Origin: Dysosmobacter acutus
Lineage (GTDB): Bacteria; Bacillota; Clostridia; Oscillospirales; Oscillospiraceae
Reading direction: 5' to 3'
Assembly (NCBI RefSeq): GCF_018919205.1
Contig: NZ_JAHLQN010000001.1
Coordinates: 1,488,001-1,552,000 of the forward strand
DNA: 64,000 bases
Numbering within the stretch: position 1 is the stretch's first letter; every line of letters begins with the position of its first letter. The translations under genes and the position numbers were made by a program. Positions 49,799 through 58,630 of the stretch are shown here, in pieces. A model generated the notes under the pieces. It was not told the DNA's origin and did no database searches. It saw only the letters and a program-made list of their open reading frames with translations.

Positions 49799-51085
49799 CT
49801 ATTTAAAGGCAAGAAACTCAAGAATGCGCGTCTGCATGGGCGTATAGATGGAATGGATGAGTTGCTTTCGATGGCCGTATTCCAAGGTGGCAATCTTGAC
49901 CGGTCTCCACAGATCATAGGCGTCACGTGCCGTCAGATTCAAAGGCTCAAGCTTGACAGAGAGCTGCTGATCCAGAAAAAGACGCAGAAAGTGCAGCGTC
50001 ACGATATCGTTTTGCAGTTTGGCGGGCGAAAAGCCGCTGCAGATATCCTGCAGGTCCTTGGGCAGAAAGACGCTGTAAAAGCAGTCGCGGATATCGTTCA
50101 TGTCAGAGAAATAGTTGATGACCTCATGGGGAGGAAGCGCGTCGTTGCAAAGGAGAATTTCGCCGGAAAAGCTTGCATTTTGAGGCGAGTCGCCCGGCTT
50201 GAGCACAACAAGGGAAAAGTCGCCCACATGAATCATTCCGTAGGCAAGATCACCGTAGCGCTGCTTGCAGGGGAGGTCCATGACCTGTCGGAATTGGGCG
50301 GGGGGCAACAGTTTGCGCAGCTGCGGCCGGCTGATCTGCACAATAAAATGGGCGCGGTCCCAAACGGACAGCAGCTCCGGAAAGAAGCTTTCATAAAGAT
50401 AGAGACCGGAGGGGTCCAGGGCGTCAAGCGTATTCTTTTTGCAGATGCGGCTGCTGAGCGGGAAGCTGTTTTTGTCGGTCATGAGGGAGACAAGAAGGTT
50501 CTCGTTGTCGTCGCGCCCCGTCTTTACATGCAGGAAATAGAAGCACTTGCGTTCGTCTGAGTTTTTCAGACAGTTGTAATTTGTCAGGATTCCGGGGTGG
50601 ATATGGCTTGCATCCGGAAGCAAGAGAAAGGCCTCGCGTATCGAATCTGGCGTAACGTTTTCACTGTTGCGGATAAAATAGCGCTTTGAAAACTGCGCGC
50701 TGCTCATTTCCCCGAACTGGAAGGAGTAGTAGGAGAGAAGGTAGAAAAGAGCGTCGACGGAGGCGGCGGAAAGTCCTTTATATTTTGCATGATCCTCCAG
50801 AAAGCGGCGCAGGCTTGTGATTTCGAAGGCCTTGTTGAGCAGGTATATCTCTCCGTAAAGTTTGGCGTCAAGCAGTGAAAGCGTCTCCTCCGGCAGAAAC
50901 AGATAGGATTCATCGGTGATCGAGGCGGCAAGGCGCTTGGCAAGAGCAAGCTCCACATTTTCCGCGCGCCCAAGGTTCGCAACCACAATCTGACGTGAGC
51001 CGTGCGGCGTATAGACCGTTTTCATCAGCTGATAATAGACCCGTTTCGCGCCTTTTTTCTGTACCGATGTCTGCTTGATCCACAT
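49799..51085 (-). CDS. Protein with IS1634-transposase-like N-terminus, catalytic core not evident
   Basis: About 428 residues. The first 60 (KKGAKRVYYQLMKTVYTPHG, then RQIVVANLGR) resemble the N-terminal domain of IS1634/IS4-type transposases. The rest shows no recognisable DDE triad, and the protein is about 100 residues shorter than usual. No terminal inverted repeats were noticed. The ATG at 51085 has AAAGGCAGG upstream; one at 51106 is possible. Divergent from the catabolic gene train, it could be a decayed transposase or a domesticated regulator; I cannot decide. Confidence 0.6.
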   Translation of the reverse strand: MWIKQTSVQKKGAKRVYYQLMKTVYTPHGSRQIVVANLGRAENVELALAKRLAASITDESYLFLPEETLSLLDAKLYGEIYLLNKAFEITSLRRFLEDHAKYKGLSAASVDALFYLLSYYSFQFGEMSSAQFSKRYFIRNSENVTPDSIREAFLLLPDASHIHPGILTNYNCLKNSDERKCFYFLHVKTGRDDNENLLVSLMTDKNSFPLSSRICKKNTLDALDPSGLYLYESFFPELLSVWDRAHFIVQISRPQLRKLLPPAQFRQVMDLPCKQRYGDLAYGMIHVGDFSLVVLKPGDSPQNASFSGEILLCNDALPPHEVINYFSDMNDIRDCFYSVFLPKDLQDICSGFSPAKLQNDIVTLHFLRLFLDQQLSVKLEPLNLTARDAYDLWRPVKIATLEYGHRKQLIHSIYTPMQTRILEFLAFK

Positions 51086-51130
51086 AGGATGCCTGCCTTT
51101 CTCCATGTTCAGAGCCGGTGCGCATCAAAA

Positions 51131-51234
51131 GTTGCCACTATGTTGGCGCAGCGATGATTCGCCGCAAAAATATGACGGTTTTAGGTGTTTCAGAGGAAGA
51201 GAAAATGGTTGTCAAAATGGTTGCCACTATGTTG
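51131..51234. repeat. Pair of 15-bp direct repeats upstream of the M20 operon
   Basis: GTTGCCACTATGTTG occurs at 51131-51145 and again at 51220-51234, 89 bases apart, between the two divergent genes. Both lie upstream of the promoter at 51258 and suit binding sites of a regulator. Confidence 0.75.
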
Positions 51235-51257
51235 AAAACAGGGGGAAAAGAAAACAG

Positions 51258-51329
51258 TTGCACTCGATATTTTTACTTTTATAATAAAATTATAGCAAAT
51301 ATTTTGGCAGTTTCAACACAATATTTGCT
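51258..51329 (+). promoter_or_regulatory. Promoter and operator of the M20 amidohydrolase operon
   Basis: TTGCAC, 16 bases and TATAAT (51258-51285) are followed by an inverted repeat AGCAAATATT/AATATTTGCT (51294-51303 and 51320-51329) over the expected transcription start. About 165 bases of leader remain before the gene, in which I see no further feature. Confidence 0.65.
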
Positions 51330-51493
51330 TTGCAGAGGATGTATCTGCACATTATCACGATTTTTTCTTGCGCAAGAGGAGAAGATCAATCCGGTAAAAT
51401 CAAAGCCTTGGTGCTTAATCTGCAGTTAAGACGGGGCGCTTGATTTCTGAGTGCGCTGCAATGCGGCGCAAATTGAAAGGAGAGAATGCGGTT

Positions 51494-52933
51494 ATGGATT
51501 ATTCTGCGATTCAGTCCGACGTACAAAGTACAGTCATAGATTGGGTCGAGCAGAACGAGCAGAAAATTATCGCTGTCAGCAGGCAGCTCTGGGAAAATCC
51601 TGAGCTGCAGTATGAAGAGGTGGAATCTGCGAGGCTGCTCAGCGGCTGGCTGGAGGAAAACGGGTTCACGCTGGAACGCGGGGTTGCCGATATCCCGACG
51701 GCGTTTGTTGCGACCTATACCACGGGCGAGGGCCCGGTGATCGGCATCTTGGGCGAATATGACGCGCTGCCCGGCGTCGGCGTTGAGATCGCGCCCGTAC
51801 ATAAGCCCACCGGAAAAAATGGACACGCCTGCGGACACAACCTGTACGGCGCCGGCAGCAGCGCCGCCGCCATTGCGCTGAAGCAGGCCATGGACGCAAA
51901 CGGGATCAGGGGTACGGTCAAGATGTTCGGCTGTCCGGCGGAGGAAGGCGGCGGCGCAAAGGTCTTTATGACGCGCGACGGAGTGTTTGACGGACTCGAC
52001 GCTGTGATCACGTGGCACCCCGCGAATGCCAGCATCTGCACGCAGGCCTCATCTCTGGCGATTTACTCCGTTAGGTTTCGTTTTCACGGCAGGGCGGCTC
52101 ACGCCGGTGTGACGCCCCATCTGGGAAGAAGCGCGCTGGATGCTGCGATTCTGATGGATGTCGGCGTGCAGTTCCTGCGTGAGCATATGCCGGTGAGCAA
52201 CCGGATCCACAGCGTGATCACCAACGGCGGCGTTGTACCCAATGTTGTCCCGGATTTTTCGGAGATATGGTATAACCTCCGCGCTCCGACGAGAGCGGAC
52301 GTTGACGTGCTGCTTGAGCGCGTGACGAATATCGCCAGGGGCATGGCCCTGGCCACCGATACGACGGTGGAGGTCTGCAAGCAGAGCAGGGGATGCTCGT
52401 CAAACAACATCGCAAACGCCGTTCTCTCCGAGGTGGCGCTGGCCAATCTGAAGCGCGTCGGAGGCCCAAAGTTCACCAAGGAGGACTGGGAATTCGCCAA
52501 GGAGCTTAATGCCGGTGTGACCAGGCAGGAAAAGCTTGAGAATATGCGTATGATGTACAACATTACGGACGAGCATGCGGCGGATGACCTCTATGAGGGA
52601 GTCGGCGACGATATGCTCAAGGGCCAGACGGCCCCTTATTCCGGCGATTCCGGCGACGTGAGTTGGCAGATGCCGTATTGCCAGTACAGCATCGCCTGCC
52701 AGACGGTGGGGACGGGCAACCACAGCTGGCAGCAGACGGTGTGCGCGGGCAGCCACATCGGACAGGCCGGCATGCTCTGCGCGGCAAAGGCGCTGGCCTG
52801 CTCCGCGGCGGAGTTCATGGGCCGTCCCGGGCTGATCGCGGCGGCAAAGGCGGAGCACGCAAAGAAGACAGAAGCGTATCCCTACACCTCTCCGATCCCT
52901 GCTGATGCAAAGGCAACCGACATGTGCAAATAA
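51494..52933 (+). CDS. M20 family amidohydrolase (AbgB-like)
   Basis: A 479-residue metallohydrolase of the M20D group. GEYDALPG near residue 87 and NGHACGHNLYG near residue 110 carry metal ligands, CPAEEGGG holds the catalytic glutamates, and HPANASIC and FHGRAAHAG belong to the lid region. Relatives split amide bonds of N-acyl amino acids or p-aminobenzoyl-glutamate. AAAGGAG lies nine bases before the ATG at 51494. Two membrane genes follow closely, so it probably acts on an imported amide compound. Confidence 0.88.
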   Translation: MDYSAIQSDVQSTVIDWVEQNEQKIIAVSRQLWENPELQYEEVESARLLSGWLEENGFTLERGVADIPTAFVATYTTGEGPVIGILGEYDALPGVGVEIAPVHKPTGKNGHACGHNLYGAGSSAAAIALKQAMDANGIRGTVKMFGCPAEEGGGAKVFMTRDGVFDGLDAVITWHPANASICTQASSLAIYSVRFRFHGRAAHAGVTPHLGRSALDAAILMDVGVQFLREHMPVSNRIHSVITNGGVVPNVVPDFSEIWYNLRAPTRADVDVLLERVTNIARGMALATDTTVEVCKQSRGCSSNNIANAVLSEVALANLKRVGGPKFTKEDWEFAKELNAGVTRQEKLENMRMMYNITDEHAADDLYEGVGDDMLKGQTAPYSGDSGDVSWQMPYCQYSIACQTVGTGNHSWQQTVCAGSHIGQAGMLCAAKALACSAAEFMGRPGLIAAAKAEHAKKTEAYPYTSPIPADAKATDMCK

Positions 52934-52979
52934 TTTCTGTGGGAAATAACTCATCCGATAGTGTATAGGAGGAAAAAAG

Positions 52980-53714
52980 ATGCTTGAGCAAACCATGAAA
53001 ATTGCAAACAGCCTTGAAATGTGGCTGTGCTGCGCACCGCTCATTCTGCTGATTTTCGTACAGGCGTATATTTTCTGGCGTCTGGGTATGAAGTACAAGA
53101 GGGAATTCAGCATTTCTCCCCAGGATGTCAGCCGTTCCATGCGCTCCGGCCTGATCTGCACGATCGGCCCGGCTCTTTCCGTGTTCATTGCCGGACTCGG
53201 CCTCATCACCGGTATCGGCGGCCCGCTTACGCTCTCCCGTCTGAGTGTTATCGGAAACTCCATGTATGAGAGCTTTGCCGCTCAGTTTGCGGCGCAGGCC
53301 GTGGGTACGACACTTGGCGCCGCCGACTTCTCCCCGCAGGCGTTCACGGCCTGTATCTTCGTGATGAACCTTGGCGGCATCGCAATGCTGGTGCTCCCGA
53401 CGATCTTTGTCCGCCCCGTCTCCATGGCGACAACCAAGGCGGCCAAGAGCGGAAACAGCCTGGTTATGCGCGTGCTTGGCATCAGCGCCGCCCTTGGTTC
53501 CTTTGGATATACCTCTTTGAACTATTTCGGCGGCTCCCAGAAGACCCTGCTCACTGAGCTTCAGCCCAAGTATGTCGTCTCTGTTATGCTGGGCGCGGCA
53601 TCTATGGCGGCGTTTTCCATCCTTGCAAAAAAGAAGAACATCAAGTGGCTCAGAGAGTGGTCGCTGGCGTTCTCTCTCATTGTGGGCGCCGTCGCAACAG
53701 TTTTCGTAGGTTAA
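52980..53714 (+). CDS. DUF5058 family membrane protein
   Basis: A 244-residue protein with about six membrane helices. It starts with a hydrophobic segment (MWLCCAPLILLIFVQAYIFW), has conserved GLICTIGPALSVFIAGL and ends in a helix without a signal-peptide site. DUF5058 proteins are found beside M20 peptidases and are presumed transporter subunits. AGGAGG precedes the ATG. The following gene is 13 bases away and also membrane-borne, suggesting a two-protein transporter. Confidence 0.8.
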   Translation: MLEQTMKIANSLEMWLCCAPLILLIFVQAYIFWRLGMKYKREFSISPQDVSRSMRSGLICTIGPALSVFIAGLGLITGIGGPLTLSRLSVIGNSMYESFAAQFAAQAVGTTLGAADFSPQAFTACIFVMNLGGIAMLVLPTIFVRPVSMATTKAAKSGNSLVMRVLGISAALGSFGYTSLNYFGGSQKTLLTELQPKYVVSVMLGAASMAAFSILAKKKNIKWLREWSLAFSLIVGAVATVFVG

Positions 53715-53727
53715 GGAGGAGCGAATC

Positions 53728-54474
53728 ATGGAGAACAATATTGAAAAAACCGATGTGACGCAGGAAACCTTTGAGACCGCCTCCAAGGCGTATTACAAAT
53801 CCGTCCATTTCTGGGGGCAGCTCACACTGATCCTTGGCATGGTCTTCAGTACATTCGGAGCGATTTACTTCGGCTTTATCAAAGGCTACTTCCCGGGCTG
53901 GACGCCTATTATCACCGCGTTTATGGCGATCTTCGGCGTCATGGGACACGTCTTTTTGGACCTGCCGAGCCTCATCACGGACGTACTGCTGATGGGTCCC
54001 GCCGCGAAATACATGGCGTCTTTGACCGGCAACGTGCAGAATATGCGCCTGCCGAGCGCGCTTGGAGCCAAGGCCGCCGTGGACTGCGGCCTTGCCGGCG
54101 GCCCCAAGGAGCACGTCATCGCCTCCATTGGCGTCATCGCTTCCACAATCGTGAACACGGTCTTTCTGGTGATCATGGTCATCGTCGGCACGGTGCTCAT
54201 CAGAATTCTTCCGGAGTCCTTCCAGGAGATTCTCACCTATATTCTTCCGGCCCTGTTCGGCGCCATCTTTGTCCAGTTCGCGCTTATGAATTGGAAGTGT
54301 GCGGTCACCGCGCTGGCCGTCAGTGTGCTGATCCTGACGGTTTTCTCCAATATCATCAGCGGCAACTATCAGGCGTTTATCGCCGTTGTTGCGACGATTG
54401 TGATCAACGTTTTCTTTGCCATGGCCAGCGAAAAAAAGAAAAAGGCCGCCGCGGGCGACGACACGCAGAAGTAA
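53728..54474 (+). CDS. Second membrane protein of the M20/DUF5058 unit
   Basis: A 248-residue protein with a polar N-terminus of about 28 residues and six membrane segments. The central loop (GNVQNMRLPSALGAKAAVDC) is the most conserved-looking part, and the C-terminus is lysine-rich. AAGGAGGAG precedes the start. With DUF5058 it may form a heteromeric permease for the M20 substrate. No named family is recognised. Confidence 0.75.
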   Translation: MENNIEKTDVTQETFETASKAYYKSVHFWGQLTLILGMVFSTFGAIYFGFIKGYFPGWTPIITAFMAIFGVMGHVFLDLPSLITDVLLMGPAAKYMASLTGNVQNMRLPSALGAKAAVDCGLAGGPKEHVIASIGVIASTIVNTVFLVIMVIVGTVLIRILPESFQEILTYILPALFGAIFVQFALMNWKCAVTALAVSVLILTVFSNIISGNYQAFIAVVATIVINVFFAMASEKKKKAAAGDDTQK

Positions 54475-54478
54475 ACAT

Positions 54479-54533
54479 GTTCTTACTTCATGCCAAGCGG
54501 GTTTCTCCGCTTGGCATGAAGTAAAAAAAGAAC
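54479..54533. repeat. 18-bp perfect inverted repeat between operon segments
   Basis: Arms of 18 perfect bases (54483-54500 and 54507-54524: ACTTCATGCCAAGCGG core) enclose a six-base loop. Outer GTTC/GAAC extend it. An A run, not a T run, follows on the plus strand, so it is not a standard terminator; it may stabilise mRNA ends or block a nuclease between the two gene groups. Confidence 0.75.
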
Positions 54534-54568
54534 GTCAAACTCAGGATAAGAAAAGGAGATAACAAACC

Positions 54569-55348
54569 ATGAAAAGCAGATATTACAAGGTGTTTGGCTC
54601 AGACGACAGAACGCTGATCCTTGCGCTTGATCACGGCGGCGCGGGAAAGATCTGGCTTGACCCAGGCTATGCCATCGCGGCCTCTGTTGAGGGCGGCGTG
54701 GATGCGGTATTGACAAACTACGGCGTGATCAAAAAATTCCGCAGGGAGATCGGTCGCGCCGGCACGATTCTGCGCGGCGAGGTGTTCGGCACCGCCAAAA
54801 GCGAGGGGAATCTGTTCCTTGATTACGGCTGTGAGATTCCCTACACGGTTGAAGATGCGGTCCGCGTGGGCGCCGACGCCGTGATGACCATGGGGCTTAC
54901 CGGCACCCGGTTTGATGCGCACAATATGCAGAATATCGCCCGCGTTTCCGCCCAGTGCGACCGCTACGGCCTGCTTTGCGGCGCCGAGATGCTCTATAAG
55001 ACCGCAAAATCCGCTTCCGAGTACGATGCGGAGACGCTCAACACAATCTGCCGCGCAGCGGCCGAGATTGGCGCCGACTTTGTCAAGGGCACCTTTATCG
55101 ACCCCGACGGCTTCAGGAAGGTTGTCAGCAACTGCTATGTTCCCATGGTTGTGCTGGGCGGCAGCAAAGTCGATAATGACCGTCAGGTGCTTGAGCAGGC
55201 CGCGGCGGCCCTTGATTGCGGCGCAAAGGGCATTGCCATCGGCCGCAACCTCTGGGGCCATAAAAATATTGCCGGTATGGCAGCTGCGCTGCGCAGGATC
55301 GTCCATGAAAACGCAACTGTTGACGAGGCGCTGCGCGAGCTGGGTTAA
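54569..55348 (+). CDS. Class I aldolase, DhnA/LsrF type
   Basis: A 259-residue TIM-barrel aldolase. ILALDHGG near residue 16 and VDAVLTNYGV are early barrel strands, DFVKGTF near residue 171 holds the Schiff-base lysine, and VVLGGSKVDND binds phosphate. It should cleave or form a C-C bond in a phosphorylated sugar-like intermediate. It is the first gene of the PTS-linked group, with AAGGAG ahead of the start. The true substrate is unknown. Confidence 0.85.
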   Translation: MKSRYYKVFGSDDRTLILALDHGGAGKIWLDPGYAIAASVEGGVDAVLTNYGVIKKFRREIGRAGTILRGEVFGTAKSEGNLFLDYGCEIPYTVEDAVRVGADAVMTMGLTGTRFDAHNMQNIARVSAQCDRYGLLCGAEMLYKTAKSASEYDAETLNTICRAAAEIGADFVKGTFIDPDGFRKVVSNCYVPMVVLGGSKVDNDRQVLEQAAAALDCGAKGIAIGRNLWGHKNIAGMAAALRRIVHENATVDEALRELG

Positions 55349-55362
55349 GCTGGAGGTTAAAT

Positions 55363-56508
55363 ATGTATCAGTCTTTCTATCTCCCAACCAAGATCATCTC
55401 CGGCTGGGGCAGTTTGCAGGAGCTTCCCGGAGAGGCGCTTAAGTGGGGCGGCAGGGCGCTTGTGGTGACAGACCCCGGAATCAGGAGCGCGGGGCTTCTG
55501 GAGAAGGTGGAGGCTGTGCTTGCAGCCGGCGGCGTAGCATGCACCGTCTACGCCGACGTGCAGGCAAACCCAACCATTCAGAACGCCGAGGATGCCGCGA
55601 AGCTTGCCAGAGAGAGCGGCGCACAGCTGCTCATCGCGGTCGGCGGAGGAAGCTCCATCGACACGGCCAAATCCGCCGCTGTCCTGCTCAATAACGGCGG
55701 CTCCCTTGCCGACTATGTGGGCTTTGACCGCTTTGCCAATCAGCCGGCGCCGGTGATTGCCATCCCGACCACGGCGGGAACCGGCAGCGAGGTGACACTC
55801 GTCGCCGTGATGGCGGACCCGGCGAGCCACCGCAAGTTTACAGTTGGCTCCACAAGGATGATGCCCAAAGTCGCGCTTCTTGATGCGGAATTGACAATGG
55901 GGCTTCCCGCTATGGTTACGGCCTACACCGGGATGGACGCGCTGACACACGCGATTGAGTCCTACACTTCAATCACGACGCAGCCGCTGACCGACGCGGT
56001 GAATCTGAGCACAATCACAAGTATCTTTGAGCATCTTCCCACCGCCGCCTTGCGCGGGGACAACAAGCAGGCAAGGGAGGCCATGCTCTATTCCTCCTGT
56101 ATGGCCAGCATGACCTGCAACTCCACCTTCCTGGGCCTTGTCCATGCGATCGCATCACCCGTGTGCGCGGTGTGCGGCGCCGCGCACGGCATGGCCTGCG
56201 CGGTCCTGCTACCGGCCGTCATGGACTATAACCTGCCCGTCGCGCAGAAGAAGTACGCGAAGATCGCCCTGGCCATCGGCGCCGCCGACCGGAGTGAGAG
56301 CGAACGCGATCAGGCGGAGAAGGCCATTGGCGCCGTGCGCAGGCTGTCGGAGGAGATCGGCATCCCGCGGCGCCTGGGTCAGATCGGCGTAAAGGAAGAG
56401 CAGCTTGACCAGATCGCCGGGGCCGCCTGGAACTATCCGCAGGCGCTGTCGAATTGCCGGCGCGCCGCGAAGGCGGATGTGGAGGCGCTGCTCAGGGCAA
56501 TCCTCTGA
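55363..56508 (+). CDS. Iron-containing alcohol dehydrogenase
   Basis: A 381-residue group III dehydrogenase. GGGSSIDTAK near residue 98 binds the dinucleotide and TTAGTGSEVT follows. Metal ligands lie in LLDAELTMGLP, GMDALTHAIESY, LVHAIASP and CGAAHGMACA. It should interconvert an aldehyde or ketone with an alcohol using NAD(P)H. It follows the aldolase by 14 bases, consistent with reduction of an aldehyde fragment released by it. Confidence 0.88.
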   Translation: MYQSFYLPTKIISGWGSLQELPGEALKWGGRALVVTDPGIRSAGLLEKVEAVLAAGGVACTVYADVQANPTIQNAEDAAKLARESGAQLLIAVGGGSSIDTAKSAAVLLNNGGSLADYVGFDRFANQPAPVIAIPTTAGTGSEVTLVAVMADPASHRKFTVGSTRMMPKVALLDAELTMGLPAMVTAYTGMDALTHAIESYTSITTQPLTDAVNLSTITSIFEHLPTAALRGDNKQAREAMLYSSCMASMTCNSTFLGLVHAIASPVCAVCGAAHGMACAVLLPAVMDYNLPVAQKKYAKIALAIGAADRSESERDQAEKAIGAVRRLSEEIGIPRRLGQIGVKEEQLDQIAGAAWNYPQALSNCRRAAKADVEALLRAIL

Positions 56509-56528
56509 ACCGAACGGAAAGAAGTTTT

Positions 56529-56963
56529 ATGCGAATTGTATTTGATGAAAACAATATTCGCCCGGGGCTTTTGGGCGTTGTGCTGCTCAGCCACGGCACT
56601 CTGGCCGAAGGCCTGATGAGTGCTGCGTCGATTGTGTTCGGCGACATTGAGAATATGGCGGCCTTTTGTCTTGAGCCGGGCGACGACCTTGACGCGTTTC
56701 GCGATGCGTTTGCAAGGGCTGTCGGGGCGTTTGCGACCTGCGTCGTGCTTGTCGACATGAAGGGCGGCACGCCGTGCAACCTCCTTCTGCGCCATGCACG
56801 GGAAAACCACCTGAAACTCAATGCCGTAACGGGCGCGAACCTTTCCATGCTGCTTGAAATTCTGGGCATGAGAGATGATGCGGACCCGGAGGAGCTGTGC
56901 CGGGCCGCTGTTGAGGCGGCGCAGACGGGCGTTGTGGATCTGTCCGCTTATTTGAGAAAATGA
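56529..56963 (+). CDS. PTS mannose-family IIA protein
   Basis: A 144-residue IIA domain. GVVLLSHGTLAEG carries the phosphorylated histidine at residue 22, and LVDMKGGTPCNLLL and VTGANLSMLLE match the mannose-type fold. It takes phosphate from HPr and passes it to IIB. ATG at 56529 has only a weak GGAAAG site upstream. It stands as a separate protein instead of fused to IIB, and a dehydrogenase gene separates the two. Confidence 0.88.
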   Translation: MRIVFDENNIRPGLLGVVLLSHGTLAEGLMSAASIVFGDIENMAAFCLEPGDDLDAFRDAFARAVGAFATCVVLVDMKGGTPCNLLLRHARENHLKLNAVTGANLSMLLEILGMRDDADPEELCRAAVEAAQTGVVDLSAYLRK

Positions 56964-56981
56964 AAGGAATGACGATCATTC

Positions 56982-58100
56982 ATGATGAAAATTGCCTGCC
57001 TGCTCTCCAGGGGCGAGGGAGAGAAATACCATAACCAAATCAAGGCCGGGATCAGCAGATACATAGATAAGCTTGGCAGCTATGAGCTTGTCTACGACGA
57101 GTGGGGCGAGGCAATGAGCTATGATGCCTTCTCCAGGATACTTGCCGACATCGAGCACAAGGGACCCGAAGCCGTGGAGATCCCGGCGTCCTTTTTCGCG
57201 CGGCATGCGGATGCGGGCATTGTGATCGGAAGCTTCACCCCATTCACCGGCGAAAACATGTCGGAGCTTAAAAATGCCCACATTCTTGGCGTTATGCGCG
57301 CCGGACTTGAAAACATTCACATTGAGGACGCCACCAAGCGCGGCATCGCGGTCATCAATGCCATTGGCCGCAATGCCGATGCCGTATCCGATTATGCCAT
57401 CGGCATGATGCTCTCCGAAGCCCGCAATATTGCAAGGTCCAATCACCAGATACGAAGCGGGGAGTGGAGCAAGAATTTTCCCAACAGCTCCTGCATTCCC
57501 GACATGCGCGGTAAGGTGATCGGCCTTTTTGGATTCGGCCAGGTCGGCAGCCGCGTTGCAAGGAAGCTCAGCGGCTTTGACGTCAGCGTGCTTGTCTGCG
57601 ACCCCTATATCAAGCCCGGATTTGCCGAGGGATTCGGATGTCGGGTGGTGGATAAGGACACGCTCTTTCGCAAATCCGATTTTGTCAGCGTTCACGCAAG
57701 GCTGACGGCCGACACCTTCCACGTCATCGGGGAGGAGGAGTTTGGCAGAATGAAGCCGACGGCTTATTTCATCAACACCGCGCGCTCCGGTCTGGTGGAC
57801 TATGACGCGCTCTGCCGCGCATTGGCGGAAAAGAAAATCGCCGGCGCTGCGATCGATGTGTTTGACGAGGAGCCTGTCGGCCCGGACAGCCCATTCCTCA
57901 GGCTTGACAACGTTACGCTTACCGCGCACCTGGCCGGGGCGACCAGGGACTCCAGCGCGAATACCATCCGCCTGGTCATTGACGGCATTTACAATATGAT
58001 TGCCAACAGCGATTACTCCAGGGTGCTCAATCCGCAGGTCCTTGAAACGGAGGAGTTCAAGCGGTGGATCGAAGACGCAAGGAAGAATATGGGCATTTGA
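56982..58100 (+). CDS. D-isomer-specific 2-hydroxyacid dehydrogenase
   Basis: A 372-residue NAD-dependent dehydrogenase. The dinucleotide motif is GLFGFGQVGSR near residue 188. Catalytic residues are the Arg in NTARSGLVD, the Glu in DVFDEEP and the His in LTAHLAGAT. About 95 N-terminal residues form the split catalytic domain. It would oxidise a 2-hydroxyacid or reduce a 2-keto acid. The ribosome site AAAGGA is 15 bases from the start, so the start is less sure; a second ATG follows directly. Confidence 0.87.
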   Translation: MMKIACLLSRGEGEKYHNQIKAGISRYIDKLGSYELVYDEWGEAMSYDAFSRILADIEHKGPEAVEIPASFFARHADAGIVIGSFTPFTGENMSELKNAHILGVMRAGLENIHIEDATKRGIAVINAIGRNADAVSDYAIGMMLSEARNIARSNHQIRSGEWSKNFPNSSCIPDMRGKVIGLFGFGQVGSRVARKLSGFDVSVLVCDPYIKPGFAEGFGCRVVDKDTLFRKSDFVSVHARLTADTFHVIGEEEFGRMKPTAYFINTARSGLVDYDALCRALAEKKIAGAAIDVFDEEPVGPDSPFLRLDNVTLTAHLAGATRDSSANTIRLVIDGIYNMIANSDYSRVLNPQVLETEEFKRWIEDARKNMGI

Positions 58101-58124
58101 ACATGTGAAAGGCAGGGAAGAGCC

Positions 58125-58613
58125 ATGGGAGAGATTGCGATCAACCGCATCGATTACCGCATGGTACACGGCCAGGTCGCCGTGGGCATCATCAAGCGCT
58201 TTGGCATCACCTCCGTCTACGTTGTGGACGATGAAGTGGTCAAAGATGAGACCTTGATCGACATCATGACGTTCGGTATGCAGCCGGGTGTGAGTCTTCG
58301 CGTATGCACGGTGGAGGAATGCGTAAAGGCATATCAGGAAAACGGATTTGGCAAGGGAAAGCACCTGATTATCTTCCGGGAGATCGAGAGCGCAAGCCGC
58401 GCCTATCAAAAAGGCTACCGCTTTCAAAGCCTGAACATCGGCCAGAGTCAGCTGACAAGTGAGCGGATCCGCGTTCACAAATCCATCAGCATCAGCCGCG
58501 GGGAACTGGAAATGCTTGAGGAACTGGAGAAGGCGGGTGTAAAGGTCTATTTCCAGCCGCTGCCCGATGACAGCATGGCAACGGTCGCCGAGGTCGCGAA
58601 AAAATTTGAGTAA
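58125..58613 (+). CDS. PTS mannose/sorbose-family IIB protein
   Basis: A 162-residue IIB domain with RIDYRMVHGQV; the phosphorylated histidine is residue 15. VYVVDDEVVKD and LNIGQSQLTSE match the family. It phosphorylates the sugar as it passes the IIC-IID channel. It starts 24 bases after the dehydrogenase and is followed by a short-chain dehydrogenase after 17 bases. Confidence 0.9.
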   Translation: MGEIAINRIDYRMVHGQVAVGIIKRFGITSVYVVDDEVVKDETLIDIMTFGMQPGVSLRVCTVEECVKAYQENGFGKGKHLIIFREIESASRAYQKGYRFQSLNIGQSQLTSERIRVHKSISISRGELEMLEELEKAGVKVYFQPLPDDSMATVAEVAKKFE

Positions 58614-58630
58614 AAGAGTGACAAAATACT

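Noticed and set aside
49661-50560. Plus-strand frame of 299 codons
   Set aside because: Opposite the transposase-like gene, which has a proper start and a family-like N-terminus.
51294-51329. Sigma-54 promoter considered for the operon (TTGGCAG and TTTGC)
   Set aside because: Spacing between the GG and GC elements is wrong, and a good sigma-70 type promoter lies just upstream.
54479-54533. Inverted repeat considered as an intrinsic terminator
   Set aside because: The stem is followed by an A run on the plus strand and by AAGAAC on the minus strand, so neither side has the required T run.
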